The notes beneath the pieces are model-generated. The model saw only the letters and a list, made by a program, of their open reading frames with translations, did not search any database and was not told the origin of the DNA. From Portunus trituberculatus (Eukaryota; Arthropoda; Malacostraca; Decapoda; Portunidae), in the NCBI RefSeq assembly GCF_017591435.1, contig NC_059283.1, forward strand, positions 5,713,512 through 5,777,511: DNA of 64,000 nucleotides. The letters are read 5' to 3'. The position numbers and the translations under genes were made by a program. Positions within the stretch are counted from its first letter, which is position 1. Each line of letters begins with the position of its first letter. This document shows, in pieces, positions 1 to 12,161 of the stretch.

Positions 1-930
1 CAAAAATCATCCACATGATATGTCACACAGGTACCTCGCGCTCTTGGTGAGGCGTTATGAGCGCCTCCGAGGATCTTCAACTGGAGTCTCCCGGAGACGT
101 TAATTTTTTCATTCCTCGTCGTTCTAGTACATGCACTGTTTACTCTTCATCCGCCGTGTGAAAAACTAAGAAACAGGGCCAGGGAGTCTTTTCACAGCAG
201 TCAAAGATAAAATCCCGAGCGATCGATACCGTGCGCTTGGAGATGAAATTTCTGCAGCCGACTTTCGGAAGGGAAACGAAGGACGTGGGTCGGCGCCATA
301 TTGATCTTAGACTCGCTTGCCACTGAGCGACTCGTACTGGGCGGAGCTCCCCCGTGATTGGACGGTGGAATCCTGGGGGAGGAGCCTTTCTGACGGAGCT
401 GAGGACAAGAAAGGTCTTGCTTCACTTCGGTTCGAATTACACCAAAGCAGGAGTGATGAACGGCGGCACTTCACCGCCTCTCCTCCACCGCCACACATTA
501 GGAACCAAAGACTAATCCCAAGATCCGTGGCGACATCGCGAAACTTACGTAAATACCCACCGAAAATAAAAAAATATATATATATAACTTTATTTTACAC
601 CCTAAAAACACCCTTTTCATCCACGCCAGGGCACTTGATGAATATAGGAAAGGAGGACATAACTATACATGAAGGCAGATCCTAATTAAGACTACCAGAA
701 TGCATTACTCGGAAACCAGTAGCCGCTCCGCCTCGAGTGAGTGATGAAACTTGAATCGAGCGACTCCCACGCGTCAAACCCTTCCCAGGCACCGGTGCCT
801 TGCAAGACCCGTATCCCCATCCCGCCCCGCCCCGCCCGGCCAGGTGCAGTCATTCATGGGGCCTCTGCTGCCGACACTCATCGTCCTGCCAGACGCATAA
901 CAAAACACAATGACGCGCTGTATAGTATTC
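1..930. promoter_or_regulatory. CpG-rich, promoter-like block
   Basis: This stretch is richer in G+C and CpG than the AT-rich DNA after it. It carries a CCAAT-type box (ATTGG on the plus strand near 356, CCAAT on minus). About 55 bases further along the minus strand is an ATG in the context CAATATGGCGCC, near 300. That would fit a promoter and first exon of a gene transcribed leftward out of the window. However, the minus-strand frame from that ATG closes after 32 codons at 201, and I cannot place a convincing splice donor. The part from 560 to 720 is AT-rich. The promoter idea is inference. Confidence 0.25.
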
Positions 931-1825
<895 letters not shown>

Positions 1826-2004
1826 AGTTTATGAATACCATCCGCTCTGTTCGTGACTATCTCAGTCTGTAATTGTTCATGTTTATGTTAATATTGAAAT
1901 CAGTTTGAAATTACACGAAACATAACTAAATACATATAGAAGACAATAGAACTTCTGTCGACAAATGAACACTTTTCTTTATGCACTTAGTTATCTCCAT
2001 TACA

Positions 2005-2240
2005 CAGATAGATAGATAGATAGAAAGATAGATAGATAGATAGATGAATAGAAAGAAAGATAGATATATAGATGAATGGATAGAAAGATAGATAGAAAGA
2101 TAAATAGATAGATAGATAGAAAGATAGAAAGATAAATAGATAGATAGAAAGATAAATAGATAGATAGATAGAAAGATAAATAGATAGATAGATAGAAAGA
2201 TAGATAGATAGAAAAATTGATTGATAAATAGATAAGTAAA
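2005..2240. repeat. (GATA)n/(GAAA)n tetranucleotide microsatellite
   Basis: About 235 bp of GATA units interspersed with GAAA, AATA and GAATA variants. It reads as an imperfect tetranucleotide array. Confidence 0.95.
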
Positions 2241-4551
2241 GGAAGACGATAAACGTCATTGCTCTTAAGTTGTCCATGCCTTCCTACACTCATGTTTATT
2301 CTCTCTCCCTCGAAGAAAAAAATGTATTTATATATTAATATTTCACAGGCAAAGCAAACATCGAGGTCAATGAATGGTTTTATGTTAATATAATCATTTG
2401 TTTTGTTTGGTTATTTAGTTGCGTCAAATATAATGAAATTCATGCGGCGTCCATGTACACAATTAACTTGTCATCAAAGGTCTTACGGTCTAATTAACAC
2501 ACGCGAATAAATTTGAAATAACATGTCTTTGTGTGGCACGTATGTGCGTGTGTATGTATGTGACGAAGACTGTCATTGGCTAATTAGACAAGCTGAGTAG
2601 CAAAACATGTGTAGTGGAATGAGTAGCGAGCAATATTTTCAAGTCAGTTTTTTTTATGACTATAAGCTGAGACTTGATGTGTCGTCATTTTGTTCTCGTC
2701 TAACCATAAACTCAACAGATTTATTGCGTCATCAACTGTGCTTGTGGCTGATCGTAAACTATTGGGACTTGTGTGTGTCATATTTTGGTTTGTCTACTGA
2801 GATTTAGCGTGTCACCAGTTTTTATTTTTTTGTGTTGCCGTAAACCAAGACTTAATTAATCGTCACCTTATTAGTCTGACCGTAAACTACTGAAACTTAA
2901 TCTAACATCACCTTACTTTTGGCTGAGTGTAAATTACTGACTCACAATATATCGCCATCTTTGTTTGACAATAAACCACTGAAACTCGCAGTATATCGTC
3001 CTCTCCGTGGTCAGGGCCTCGCGTGCGCAAAGAAATTTTCAGCGGGCGGTCGATGACACGTGCTGAGGCAAAGCTATACAGATCACATGTTTAGTATCAG
3101 ATTTACCACACACGCTCGTATTGCCACCAGTAAAGTATTCATATAGGACACAAATGGAACTGATCTCAGGAGGCAAAGGCGTTTGAGTAGCCAAAAAGTT
3201 TAATTCTTCTTAGCATATCTCGCGTACCAATAACAAAATACAACAATAGAAAAAATATTACCCTTGGAATTAACTTGAGCGTTGTCATTTCTCGTACGTA
3301 ATTAACTAGATCCAGCAAGAAAAGAAAAAATGTATTAGATTTATCTTTTTGTGTTTTTTCTCTTTACCAACTTACTAACTGCAAAAAGAGGAAAATATGA
3401 AAAATTAAAACGGTTAAAAGTTTTGTTCCTTTTGTCATTTCTATCGTACTTATCAAAAAATATAGCGAGACGAGTGAACGTCGCAAAATTTGCAACTGGA
3501 AGCTGTAGTAACAGTGTAAGAGTTTTCAAACCTACTACGTGTCAATATATGACTCTAATTACATTTTAGAAGCTGTAATGGAAGTTCCGGAGTTTTCAAG
3601 AAAGATTATAAATTACATGGTTTAATTTGCGTTGTTAGTGGTAAAGAATATCCATGAGAATCTGGCTAATACTCTTTGCTGTCTTTGAAAATTGTCCTTA
3701 CGAGAGAACAAAGGGCTTATTCATGGTTTTATTATTCTAGTGACAATTTCACGAGAATCCTACCTAATCGCTGGGGAGAAAGATCCATAAACACAACTAA
3801 TGACCTTTGGAGACAGTCATGGAAGGCAAGGAACATTCTTATCGAAATTTTCATTGTTTTTTTATTATTGAAGTAAAGTTCTGTTGAGGATTCAGTAGAG
3901 AGAAATATCCACAAACCCAATTATTAATCTTTGAAGACAATTACAAGACTAAGAAGTGCTTCGAAACAGACACTGAAGTAAATGTGTACTGAAGCCACAG
4001 CAACAACAACAACAAAAACCCAGAGCCACACCATCACCACCCGTACCTTCGCAATGGCAAGGAAATCAAGTGGATGTTCCTCCCACGCTCTCCGGGATGC
4101 AATTTACCGCGTTATTTTCATCTTGCGTTCATCGCCAAAAGAACTCTTCAGGACCCAGCGGTGGGGGGCTGCAAGATATAGCGACGCAGGTATTGGTTCG
4201 TGCAGATGAAGGGAAGGCAGAAGCTCTCCGTCTGCCTACCTCTGGGAAATGAGAGACGGAATTGCTTCGCCTCTTATTTTCTCGGTCAATTCCCTGCAAT
4301 TTTCTTTTCATGTACATATGTGTGATTCCTGCGTCAAAATACAGCGTGTACGCGAATGTAATATAAGAAGGTATTTCAGAAAGAGACGGGGAGAGAAAGG
4401 GACAGGAGGTGGTCAGAAATACCTCATAAGTAGCAATAGTTCTCGTAACTACATCGACAAAAGTTTACCGGGAATAAAAAGAAACATTGGTGGTCTACTG
4501 CGTACATCAGGGGACCAGATCGAAGCAAGACAAGGAGGTGAGGCATTGTGG
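2241..4551. other. AT-rich intergenic, nothing recognised
   Basis: More than 2 kb of AT-rich DNA. Open frames are short and show no recognisable domain. The 2820-3010 part repeats the phrase 'taaac(t/c)a(c/a)tgaaact' loosely, which may be a very old tandem array, but I cannot delimit units. Confidence 0.4.
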
Positions 4552-4602
4552 ATAACCCTTTCAGCACCACGACATGTATTCATATTCATTCTGCTTACTC
4601 AG
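4552..4602 (+). mobile_element. 5' end fragment of the TTAA MITE family
   Basis: The sequence 'ataaccctttcagcaccacgac' and the following 'tattcatattcattctgctta' match the left end of the complete MITE at 58914. The similarity then stops. It is a fragment with a mutated terminal TTAA. Confidence 0.5.
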
Positions 4603-5699
4603 GGACGGTTTTTTGCTATGGGCAATGTGGGCGACAGCCCAGGGCACAATCTATTTTGGGGGCACACGCCAACTTTCTACACTTATACCGCTAATTTCCA
4701 CGCCAAGTTAGAGTAGTAGTATCTGGGGAGCCCTTACTATCACGTCAACTTGGTGGTGAGTCATGCATACAGGTTGTGTGTCAGAAGAAAAGGCAAGGGG
4801 AAGGGGGCGGAGGATCAATTTGCGCCTGTGAGTCCCACTCTCAGAGGAAAAGCAAGGGGGAGGGAGGCGGGGGGATTGAATGATCTGTGAATGATTTATG
4901 ATCCCAGGCCACAAACTGCTGCTTCTAAAATAAATTGATATAGACTCCTTATACCTACATGTAATCTATTGTTATGCGAAAAAAAAAAAAAACAGGACTC
5001 TGTGCAAGCATTTACGCCAATTCGTTTACATCACGTCGGTCTTGACTCTGGGTGCTTGACGGACGGAAAATGTGATGATAAGTCCAGTCAAGGGTGCATC
5101 ACGGACAAACGACAAAAGAAACTAAAGTAACCATCAGGTACCCAGTTTAGGAAGAAAAGGAAAGAAGAGGAGGAGAAACGAGCTAAAGATAAAGGTATGC
5201 AGGTCTCTATGAGTGACGTCAATAGTGCAAGTAATGAAACAGTAACGCGTATGCTATTTATTAGCCTCTTGCCAATATGTTGCTACTTAGTCACAGAAGA
5301 CATCTGTATTTGATTTTTAGTTTTGCTGAACTGCCAACTATTAGATTTGAGGCTTATTTCACCCATAGGCTAGTCTGTGTTTGCAACACAACACGTGCAA
5401 GTTCACATAGGCCTATTAGTCTGGGGGGTTTGGTACTGTACTATATTTCGTATATTTTTCATATTGTTTTGCGTGATGAAGGATTTGTGCAATTTACATA
5501 GGTGCTTATATACTCTATTTCATTTATCTATTTTATCATTTTTATTCTTTTTTTATCTAATATTATTTGTAATGAAATAACATATGAATACTATAATCCT
5601 TGTGTTTGTGCGTTGGTGGGGTTCGTCGTTGGGTTTGGATTTGGGGTGAAAGGGAGGGACGGCGTCCGATGGAGGATTCGCCCTACAGCGTAAAAGTAG
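4603..5699. other. Intergenic, nothing recognised
   Basis: No gene or RNA is recognised. There are two imperfect purine-rich repeats near 4786 and 4850 (a GGAAAAGCAAGGGGGAGG-like motif with a variant) and a poly-A run at 4980. Confidence 0.4.
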
Positions 5700-5886
5700 C
5701 CAAGACAGCCTCTGTGCTTACTATTTTGATTTTATACAGCATCAGGAACTTATATGAGAGATTAAAGTAGTGAAGACTCTGGCTGTTAATCTTCCGACCT
5801 CCATAAACCCTTCCTGATGTCACTAAAACTGTTTAATAATACCCAAAACTCATAGTGAAAATGTGGCACGGTGTTGAAGGGGTTAA
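5700..5886 (+). mobile_element. TTAA MITE copy, left end lost
   Basis: From about 5730 to the terminal 'gttgaaggggttaa' at 5873-5886 this follows the complete copies at 58914 and 61128, including 'atagtgaagact(g/c)tgg' in a slightly changed form and 'cctccataaacccttcctgatg'. The left terminal inverted repeat is not recognisable, so the start is approximate. Confidence 0.7.
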
Positions 5887-6177
5887 GTATTGCCCGCTGC
5901 CTCGTAACACTCAAGAACGAGGGTGAAATGAGCATGTAGCGTTGATTTTTTTTCTCCGATGGTAACATTTAGTCAAAGAAACCAACTTAAGGTTATTACA
6001 TGTGACAATGGTCAGGTATTGTCTGAATCAGTTGTAGTAATATCCTGGAATCACTGAATTTATTCACAATTATTATTACTTCGCTACTATAATTTTAGAT
6101 ACTTCATCATGTTAGTACGTGTTATGAACTCGATGTTGTGGCTCTTAATTTTTTTTTTTTTTTTTTAGATTTCTGCT

Positions 6178-6290
6178 TCCTACTTCCTACTCTACTACTA
6201 CTGTTGCTTTTACTACTACTGCTGCTTTTACTACTACTGCTGCTTTTACTACTACTACTGCTACTACTACTACTGCTGCTACTACTACTG

Positions 6291-6326
<36 letters not shown>
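6178..6326. repeat. (CTA)n/(CTG)n trinucleotide microsatellite
   Basis: About 150 bp of CTA units with CTG and CTT variants. It reads as polyleucine in one plus-strand frame, which is a repeat artefact with no gene context. Confidence 0.95.
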
Positions 6327-7252
6327 TCATCATAGGAAGTTAAATCACTGATATGTGAAGTTTTTTTTTTTTTTTTTTTGCCTTCAAGTTAAAGAAATTT
6401 TCGTTTCCCAAGGTGACATTGCGCGGGGTTTGGTCTGAAATATTCGCGGGTGAAGTTTTGAATGTTCGAGGCATCGCCAGCTGTGATTCAAACCAGTGGT
6501 GTCCCTGGTGAGGAGAAAACGAAGCATCCATTATCTAAACAATTCACATAGATGCACTTACTTAACAATGTGTGACTAGTGAATAATGATCTTTTTTTTT
6601 TTTTTTATTGGATAATCTTACCAATAGGATCTCTTAACGAAGCAGTAAAATACTCACATTTAGTGATAAAGTACTTAATGCAGAATACGTTTCTTGTGGT
6701 TTCATTAAGGAACGGCCTAGTGTGTCGTACACAAGCCTTCAAATATGCGGTGTTCGGCGAGTTTTCTCCAAGTCCAGCAAGCTGCGGCAAGCCTTGGAGC
6801 TCCATCACACTCGGAACTGAGCAGTACACTGACTTGCATTTGTTTATAGCTGGGGTTTGTGGGTAACTGCTGAATAGGATTCTTATTGTGTCTATAGTTC
6901 TTTTGTCCAATGACGTGCCACCACCTCTTAACACCACAAGCTGCGCCAATGGGAATTTGCTATATGTATTCGTAGGCGGGGCACAGCTGGGCAGACAGGT
7001 GCACAAAGACATCTGTGTGCGCAGTTCAGCCATGGCCACTAGTGACATTAATTGTAAAGATTGCGAATTTGATTACTGGGAAATCATCGTTCCTGCGATG
7101 CAAGTCAGTGTACGATCGAGAAGAGGACCAGCCAGGACCTTCATCCTTTCGTTAAGGTATTGTGAGGAGGGGTATTGGTAGAGGTAGGGCATATTGTGTG
7201 AAGCTATAAGAGAACCAGTGTGGGGGGGGAAGCTGCCCCAAAGCGAGGATAC
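6327..7252. other. Intergenic, one unrecognised open frame
   Basis: On the minus strand 6605-7048 is open for 147 codons without being low-complexity, which is unusual here. I recognise no domain, motif or splice structure in it. I therefore treat it as uncoded, or possibly as a mobile-element remnant. Confidence 0.3.
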
Positions 7253-7540
7253 AGTAGGTTAAGTTTGTTAGGGTTAGGTTAATGTTTAAGGGGGAGGGTG
7301 CAGGGGGGGAGCGCAGCCACCCCTGGCTAGGATACGTTAGGTTAGGTTAGTTTATTTTAGGATTAGGTTAGTGTTGTAGGGGGTCCGAGGGGGCGCAGTC
7401 CCCCCCTTCCTAGGTTAGGTTAGGTTTATTTTAGGGTTAGGTTAGCGTTTTAGGGGGATCCGAGGGGGCGCAGCCCCTTCCTAGGTTAGGTTAGGTTAGG
7501 TTTATGTTAGGGTTAGGTTAGTGTTTTACAGGGGGAGGGT
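7253..7540. repeat. Interstitial TTAGG-like minisatellite
   Basis: Repeated GGTTAGGTTAG / TTAGGGTTAGG strings alternate with the phrase 'gggggtccgagggggcgcag(t/c)ccc'. At least three units of about 70-100 bp can be read, each starting with a run of TTAGG and ending with a G-rich block. TTAGG is the canonical arthropod telomere unit. The array is degenerate and internal. Confidence 0.8.
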
Positions 7541-8154
7541 TATGTAAAACTTCCCGATATTTAGGGATATTTTCCAATATTGGGAAATTTCACTAGATTT
7601 TCAAAGTCCATATATCACTCAAATATGCCTCCCCCCCCCTAAAACCCCTGATTCCTCACAGGCCCCTAAGCTTGCTGGGACTGGGGAGGGATGACATAAG
7701 AATATATAAGGAGGTGCTATTGGTAAGATTTACTTTTTTTTTTTTTTTCATCTCATTTACCATATTTCATTATCATCTGAGGCATGAAATGGTCCTGGAC
7801 ACTTATAGGTAAACAAAATTGGTGTCTCCTCCCTTGAGTCCTTTCACCGACGGCCATCTTGGAAGGGTGTGTGGTGAGACAGCCAGTGCCAATGAGTTTT
7901 GTGCCTGCACGGTGTACATTCCCGTCCCTTGGTTGCCTGGAGTCTCTATGAAGTGTTCACGTGGCATGGTGTCCTTCAGTGCCTCAGGTGCGCCGCGTCT
8001 GCATGCCCAGTGGCTGGATGTTGCCCCTTTTTCTCCTAGTGCCAACTTTCTGTGAGCTGCGCCACAGGGATTCAGTGACAAGATTGTCCTCACTAAAGTT
8101 ATTGTTTCCTGGTAGTTATTATGTGTTTCATGTTATCTTGTTAAGATAATACCC
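7541..8154. other. Intergenic flank of the inverted repeat
   Basis: No recognisable gene. The 7830-8090 part is less AT-rich than its surroundings and is open on both strands for 78-96 codons, with no recognised domain. A block of about 40 bp beginning 'attgtttcctggtagt' at 8101 recurs in the same orientation at 10540, just outside the other end of the large inverted repeat. Confidence 0.4.
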
Positions 8155-8677
8155 GGAACAAATTTTAACTAACAAAATTTCAGTAAAGCTAGCTCAAGTA
8201 ATCAGAAATAACATAACCCAAAGCCCTCAACTGCCCTTTCATATGAACTGTTAAAAATATGGATCAATAGGAGTCATGAAAGGTCAACTAGGGGAAATCA
8301 CAAACTTATACCTGATTTGAAAACTAATTGTAGACTTGTAGATTCATGAAACTTGTCTAATTGTTTGTTTATTTATTTATTTATTTTTATCCCAAGGATT
8401 TTAATAGAATTATTAACTCTTTGGATTTGATTATAGCTCATTTTAGTTTAAAATATGGCTTTTTACTGTTTTCTTGGCCCTATAATGTTTCATTTTATGT
8501 ATAAGTTGAGTTTTTTTTCATTATTTATTGATAAGAAATTCATTAAACTAATTACCTAGACTCTTAATCACTCCTTTTTAAGTTCAAGAAGTTAATGAAT
8601 TGGGAATTGATAACTAATTGATTTATTAAGAATATGAACTTTGTGGAGGTGGGCGTTGTATTGTAGAAAACAGAAAG

Positions 8678-8681
<4 letters not shown>

Positions 8682-8763
<82 letters not shown>
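8682..8763. repeat. (TA)n microsatellite in left arm
   Basis: About 40 TA units. The right-arm counterpart is only a short AT-rich stretch ('ataatatatttattat'), so the array expanded after the inverted duplication. Confidence 0.95.
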
Positions 8764-8769
<6 letters not shown>

Positions 8770-8825
8770 TGCACAAGTGATGAACTACTGAGACACTAAT
8801 ATGTCTAGGAGAGCAAAACTTTCAC

Positions 8826-9218
8826 TCATTGTCTGTCATTAAATTCATCTTCATGCTGTGGAATGTTACTGCATGTCAGGCTATGGCATTTGCTGATGCA
8901 TATCACAGTACATTGCATCCATAATTTTCGGCAGCCAAAATTTTTTTGACATCCCACTTTGCAGCCACAAAAAACTAGCTTTAGAAATTTTTCAGGAGTA
9001 ACTGGGTTCTCAGTAAGCACTAGCATTAGTATGTTTTCCTTCTTTATCCACCCCCAATTAGTTACAGGAAGGGTGTGACTCATAGCTTGCAGCACAGCAT
9101 CACATGCTATGTACGAATGTTGTTTCATTGCTGCAAATGTAGGTGGCAGAGACTCAATCTTGAACGTAATTGAAAGCTGTGAACTTCCAATTGCCTTGTT
9201 GTAGCAAAGGTAGCACAA
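8826..9218 (-). pseudogene. Cys-rich mobile-element-associated ORF remnant
   Basis: This minus-strand frame has 130 codons. Residues about 25-55 contain LPPT followed by a helical-looking stretch. Then come NWGW near 53, a P-x-x-P segment ending KLVFCGC, and a cluster of regularly spaced cysteines (CGCKVGC, GCRK, CTVIC, SLTCSN). From memory this layout (LPPT...W-G-W...CxCKxxCxxxxCxCRKxGxxCxxxCxxCxGxxCxN) is a recurrent arthropod family found in many repeat copies. Several consensus residues are missing here, and the reading frame upstream is broken. It lies wholly inside the left inverted-repeat arm, and the right arm carries a shortened copy on the plus strand. I read it as a degraded mobile-element relic, not a host gene. 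Confidence 0.45.
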
Positions 9219-9411
9219 CCTGTTGAAACTAGTGTCTCCTTTTGCTCCTTACAAATGTGCTGTAAATTTTTCTCCCACACAGGCAATATCTTTTACACGA
9301 GCTCTTTTCAGTGAAATCTTTCATTCCTCCAACATTTCAAGCTTTGGCTACATTAAGCAATCGAACACTTTTCCTTCTCTTGTCATAGCCAGCGAAACAA
9401 TGCAGGAATAG

Positions 9412-9626
9412 AAGATCATGGTCTGTATCATTGCCTACCAACAATAGATGAAGCCAGTAAAAGAAAAGTCCTGTGGTGGTGGTGGGCACTGATACAGACA
9501 TACTGGCTATGCTCATCACTCTTGCAGATCAATCCTACATCTCTATTATGGTAAAAATAGACCCCAGTTATACTGTATTACATACCAGAGCTCCAGGAAA
9601 AGTATAATAAATCTCACCATAATAAT
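9412..9626. other. Spacer between inverted-repeat arms
   Basis: About 215 bp of unique sequence separates the two arms. No gene is seen. Confidence 0.7.
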
Positions 9627-10510
9627 CTATTCCTGCATTGTTCAATTGCTTGAAATGTTGGAGGAACTAAAAGTTTTCTCTGAAAAGAGCTTGAGTGTCG
9701 ATGATATTACCTGAGTGGGAGAAAAATTTACTGCACATCTGTATGGAGCAAAAGGAGACACTAGTATCAACAGGTTGTGCTATCTTTGCTACAACAAGGC
9801 TATTGGAAGTTCACAGTTTTCAACTACATTCAAGATATGCTGCAGCATATGCCATGGCCAGACATGCAGCAACATTCCATAGCATAAAGATGAATTTAAT
9901 GACATAGACAATGAGTGGAAGTAGTGCTCCTCTAAACATGTTAGTGTCTCAGTAGCTCAGCACTTGTGCAAAGCTTTATAATATATTTATTATCTCTGTT
10001 TTCTACAATACAACTTCCACTTCCACAAACTTCATATTCTTGATAAATCAATTAAGTATGAATTCTCAATTCATTTCACTTCTTGAACTTAAAAAAAGGA
10101 GTGATTAAGGAGTCTAGGAAATTAGTTAAATGAATGTCTTATAGATGAAAAAACAACTTACATGTATAAATTATAGGGCCAAGAAAAGAGTAAAATCACA
10201 TTTTTAACCAAAATTTACTGTAATTAAATCCAGAGGGCAAATAATTAGTCTTAGGTGTCTGTTATTATTCTATCAAGTCTTTGGGATAAAAAAAAAAAAA
10301 AAACTTAATTAGATGACTCATGAATCTATTGGTAAGTTTTAAAGTTAAGTATTTATAAGTGTGATTTTCTCTATCTAGTTGACCTTTCATGACCCTTATT
10401 GACCCATATTTTTAAGAATTCTTGAGAGGACAGTTGAGGGCTTTTGGTATGTTAATTCTGGTGACTTGAGCTAGTAATACTGAAATTCCCAGCTCATTAT
10501 GAATTTGTTC
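9627..10510. repeat. Right arm of large imperfect inverted repeat
   Basis: Reverse-complement partner of 8155-9411, shortened by about 250 bp near the cysteine-rich segment. It contains a degraded plus-strand copy of the same ORF (open 9695-9907) and an A-rich tract near 10290. Confidence 0.85.
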
Positions 10511-11882
10511 GTTATTAGCCTAATTTCCCTGGACTATTGTTTCCTGGTAGTCATTTAAATGTTTTATGTTAGTCTAATCACTATTTTTCAAGGTAAATTT
10601 TTTTTTTTTTTTTTACTGATATTGAATTAATGTGCATTTCCATTAGGTTAGATTTATATATAGTTGATTATTTAAATTGTTGATCTCATTGTTTAAACCA
10701 TTATTTGGAAAAAGTATCAAACATTTTACTTTGAATTCAACAATGTGTCAGTGTTAATAAGCAAGTGGTGCCATGTCCACATTGGAAGAGGAAAAATTGC
10801 GTAGTAGGTAATTTATTGTATCCATCACTGGTGTGGCCATCCTGGACACTGGATCATAGGGACACCCAGGTTATCCTAGGGTGTATGATTGGCACCTTGT
10901 ACAAGTATCATCTAGTTGTTTCTGATTCCTGCACATGCCTCCACACATTCTTCATCAATCAACCCAAATGAAGAATGACCAGAGGGGTGAGGCATGCACT
11001 GACTGACCCCCAAATCCTTTCACACCGTTAAGCACACAAGTAACCAAGCACGCTAGCCCATTGGTAAGGATATCTTGGCTTATGTTTTGAATAATTTAGT
11101 TTCATAAGTTTTGTTTTTCCAAATCCCTAAGATATGTTGTCTCCATCGCCCATCCTCATCCCGTTGAAAACGATCGTAATTTCCACCTTCCACCAGTGTT
11201 ACAAAAAACATTTAATGTGCCATTTGCCCAAATTGACACTAAGGTACTACTAAGTTTACAATATAACAAGGTAGGCTTGAGGCAAGGAGCCATGCAAGGC
11301 TACAGTCAAACGCACTCAAAGATATGCAAGTTTTTTCACAACTTTGTACATATTTGTAATATGGGGGTGGGGGGTTTGTAAATGTGTCTGTCTGATAACA
11401 AAGGACCTAATCAGCAGAATAGCACCCATACTGGTAGGAGTTATTAGTGAAATTTTTACTAAGAAAATGCATGAAGAAACAAGGATTATTAAATAAAGAT
11501 TGCATGTTTTTTTGCAGCATCTTAGGGGAAAATGAATCTTAGTGTTATTTATACCAGGGGTATATGACACTTCAGGGTTTATATATTAATTTATCATTTA
11601 CTGTCCAGGTTATATATAGAATGTGCTAGATTCGTCCTAGACATGTTCGTTCACAGCTTCCTTATCTCAGATTTAACTTTTTTTACTAAACTATATTTAC
11701 TACTAATTTGTATATTTTCTGTGAATAAGAATTACTCAAAAGAAATCAAAGCTTTATTCTCTCTAATATAATATATACATTGCAGACAAAACTTCTGTTC
11801 CTTCTCAAGGCACTTCCACCACCACAACCTGGAGACACCAAGAACTCTCGGGAGGTTGTGTAAGGTCACACAATCTGCGGTA
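10511..11882. other. Intergenic, nothing recognised
   Basis: It begins with the direct-repeat partner (10534-10578) of the block at 8098-8142. The rest holds only short open frames without recognised domains. Confidence 0.4.
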
Positions 11883-12161
11883 TGTAGCAAGAGAGAGAGA
11901 GAGACGGAGTTACTACTGTCTCCCTTGTGTGTTCTCTCCCTGATGGGTTCAAGTTGAGGTCCAACCCACCCATTGTCAGTCTGCTACAAGTCAGGTTTCC
12001 CACTGAGAGCAGACACATCATGTAGCAAGAGAGAGAGAGAGAGACTGAGTTACTACTGTCTCCCTTGTGTGTTCTCTCCCTGATGGGTTCAAGTTGAGGT
12101 CCAACCCACCCCATTGTCAGTCTGCTACAAGTCAGGTTTCCCACTGAGAGCAGACACATCA
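11883..12161. repeat. Two-copy tandem duplication, 138-bp unit
   Basis: Units 11883-12020 and 12021-12161 are nearly identical. Each starts 'tgtagcaagagagag' and ends 'gagagcagacacatca'. The few differences lie in the GA run and single bases, so the duplication is recent. No coding function is apparent. Confidence 0.95.

Larger units (their letters stand above)
8155..9411. repeat. Left arm of large imperfect inverted repeat
   Basis: The reverse complement of this arm matches 9627-10510 along its length. Examples are 'atgaaaggtcaacta', 'cttggccctataat', 'ttgtattgtagaaaacag', 'cattgtctgtcattaaattcatctt' and 'caatgcaggaatag'. The arms are clearly diverged by substitutions and small indels. The left arm holds a segment at about 8905-9160 that is absent from the right arm, and a TA microsatellite that the right arm lacks. 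Confidence 0.85.

Noticed and set aside
6605..7048. 147-codon minus-strand frame
   Set aside because: It is not low-complexity, but no domain, splice partner or repeat family is recognised. Kept only as a note in the intergenic entry.
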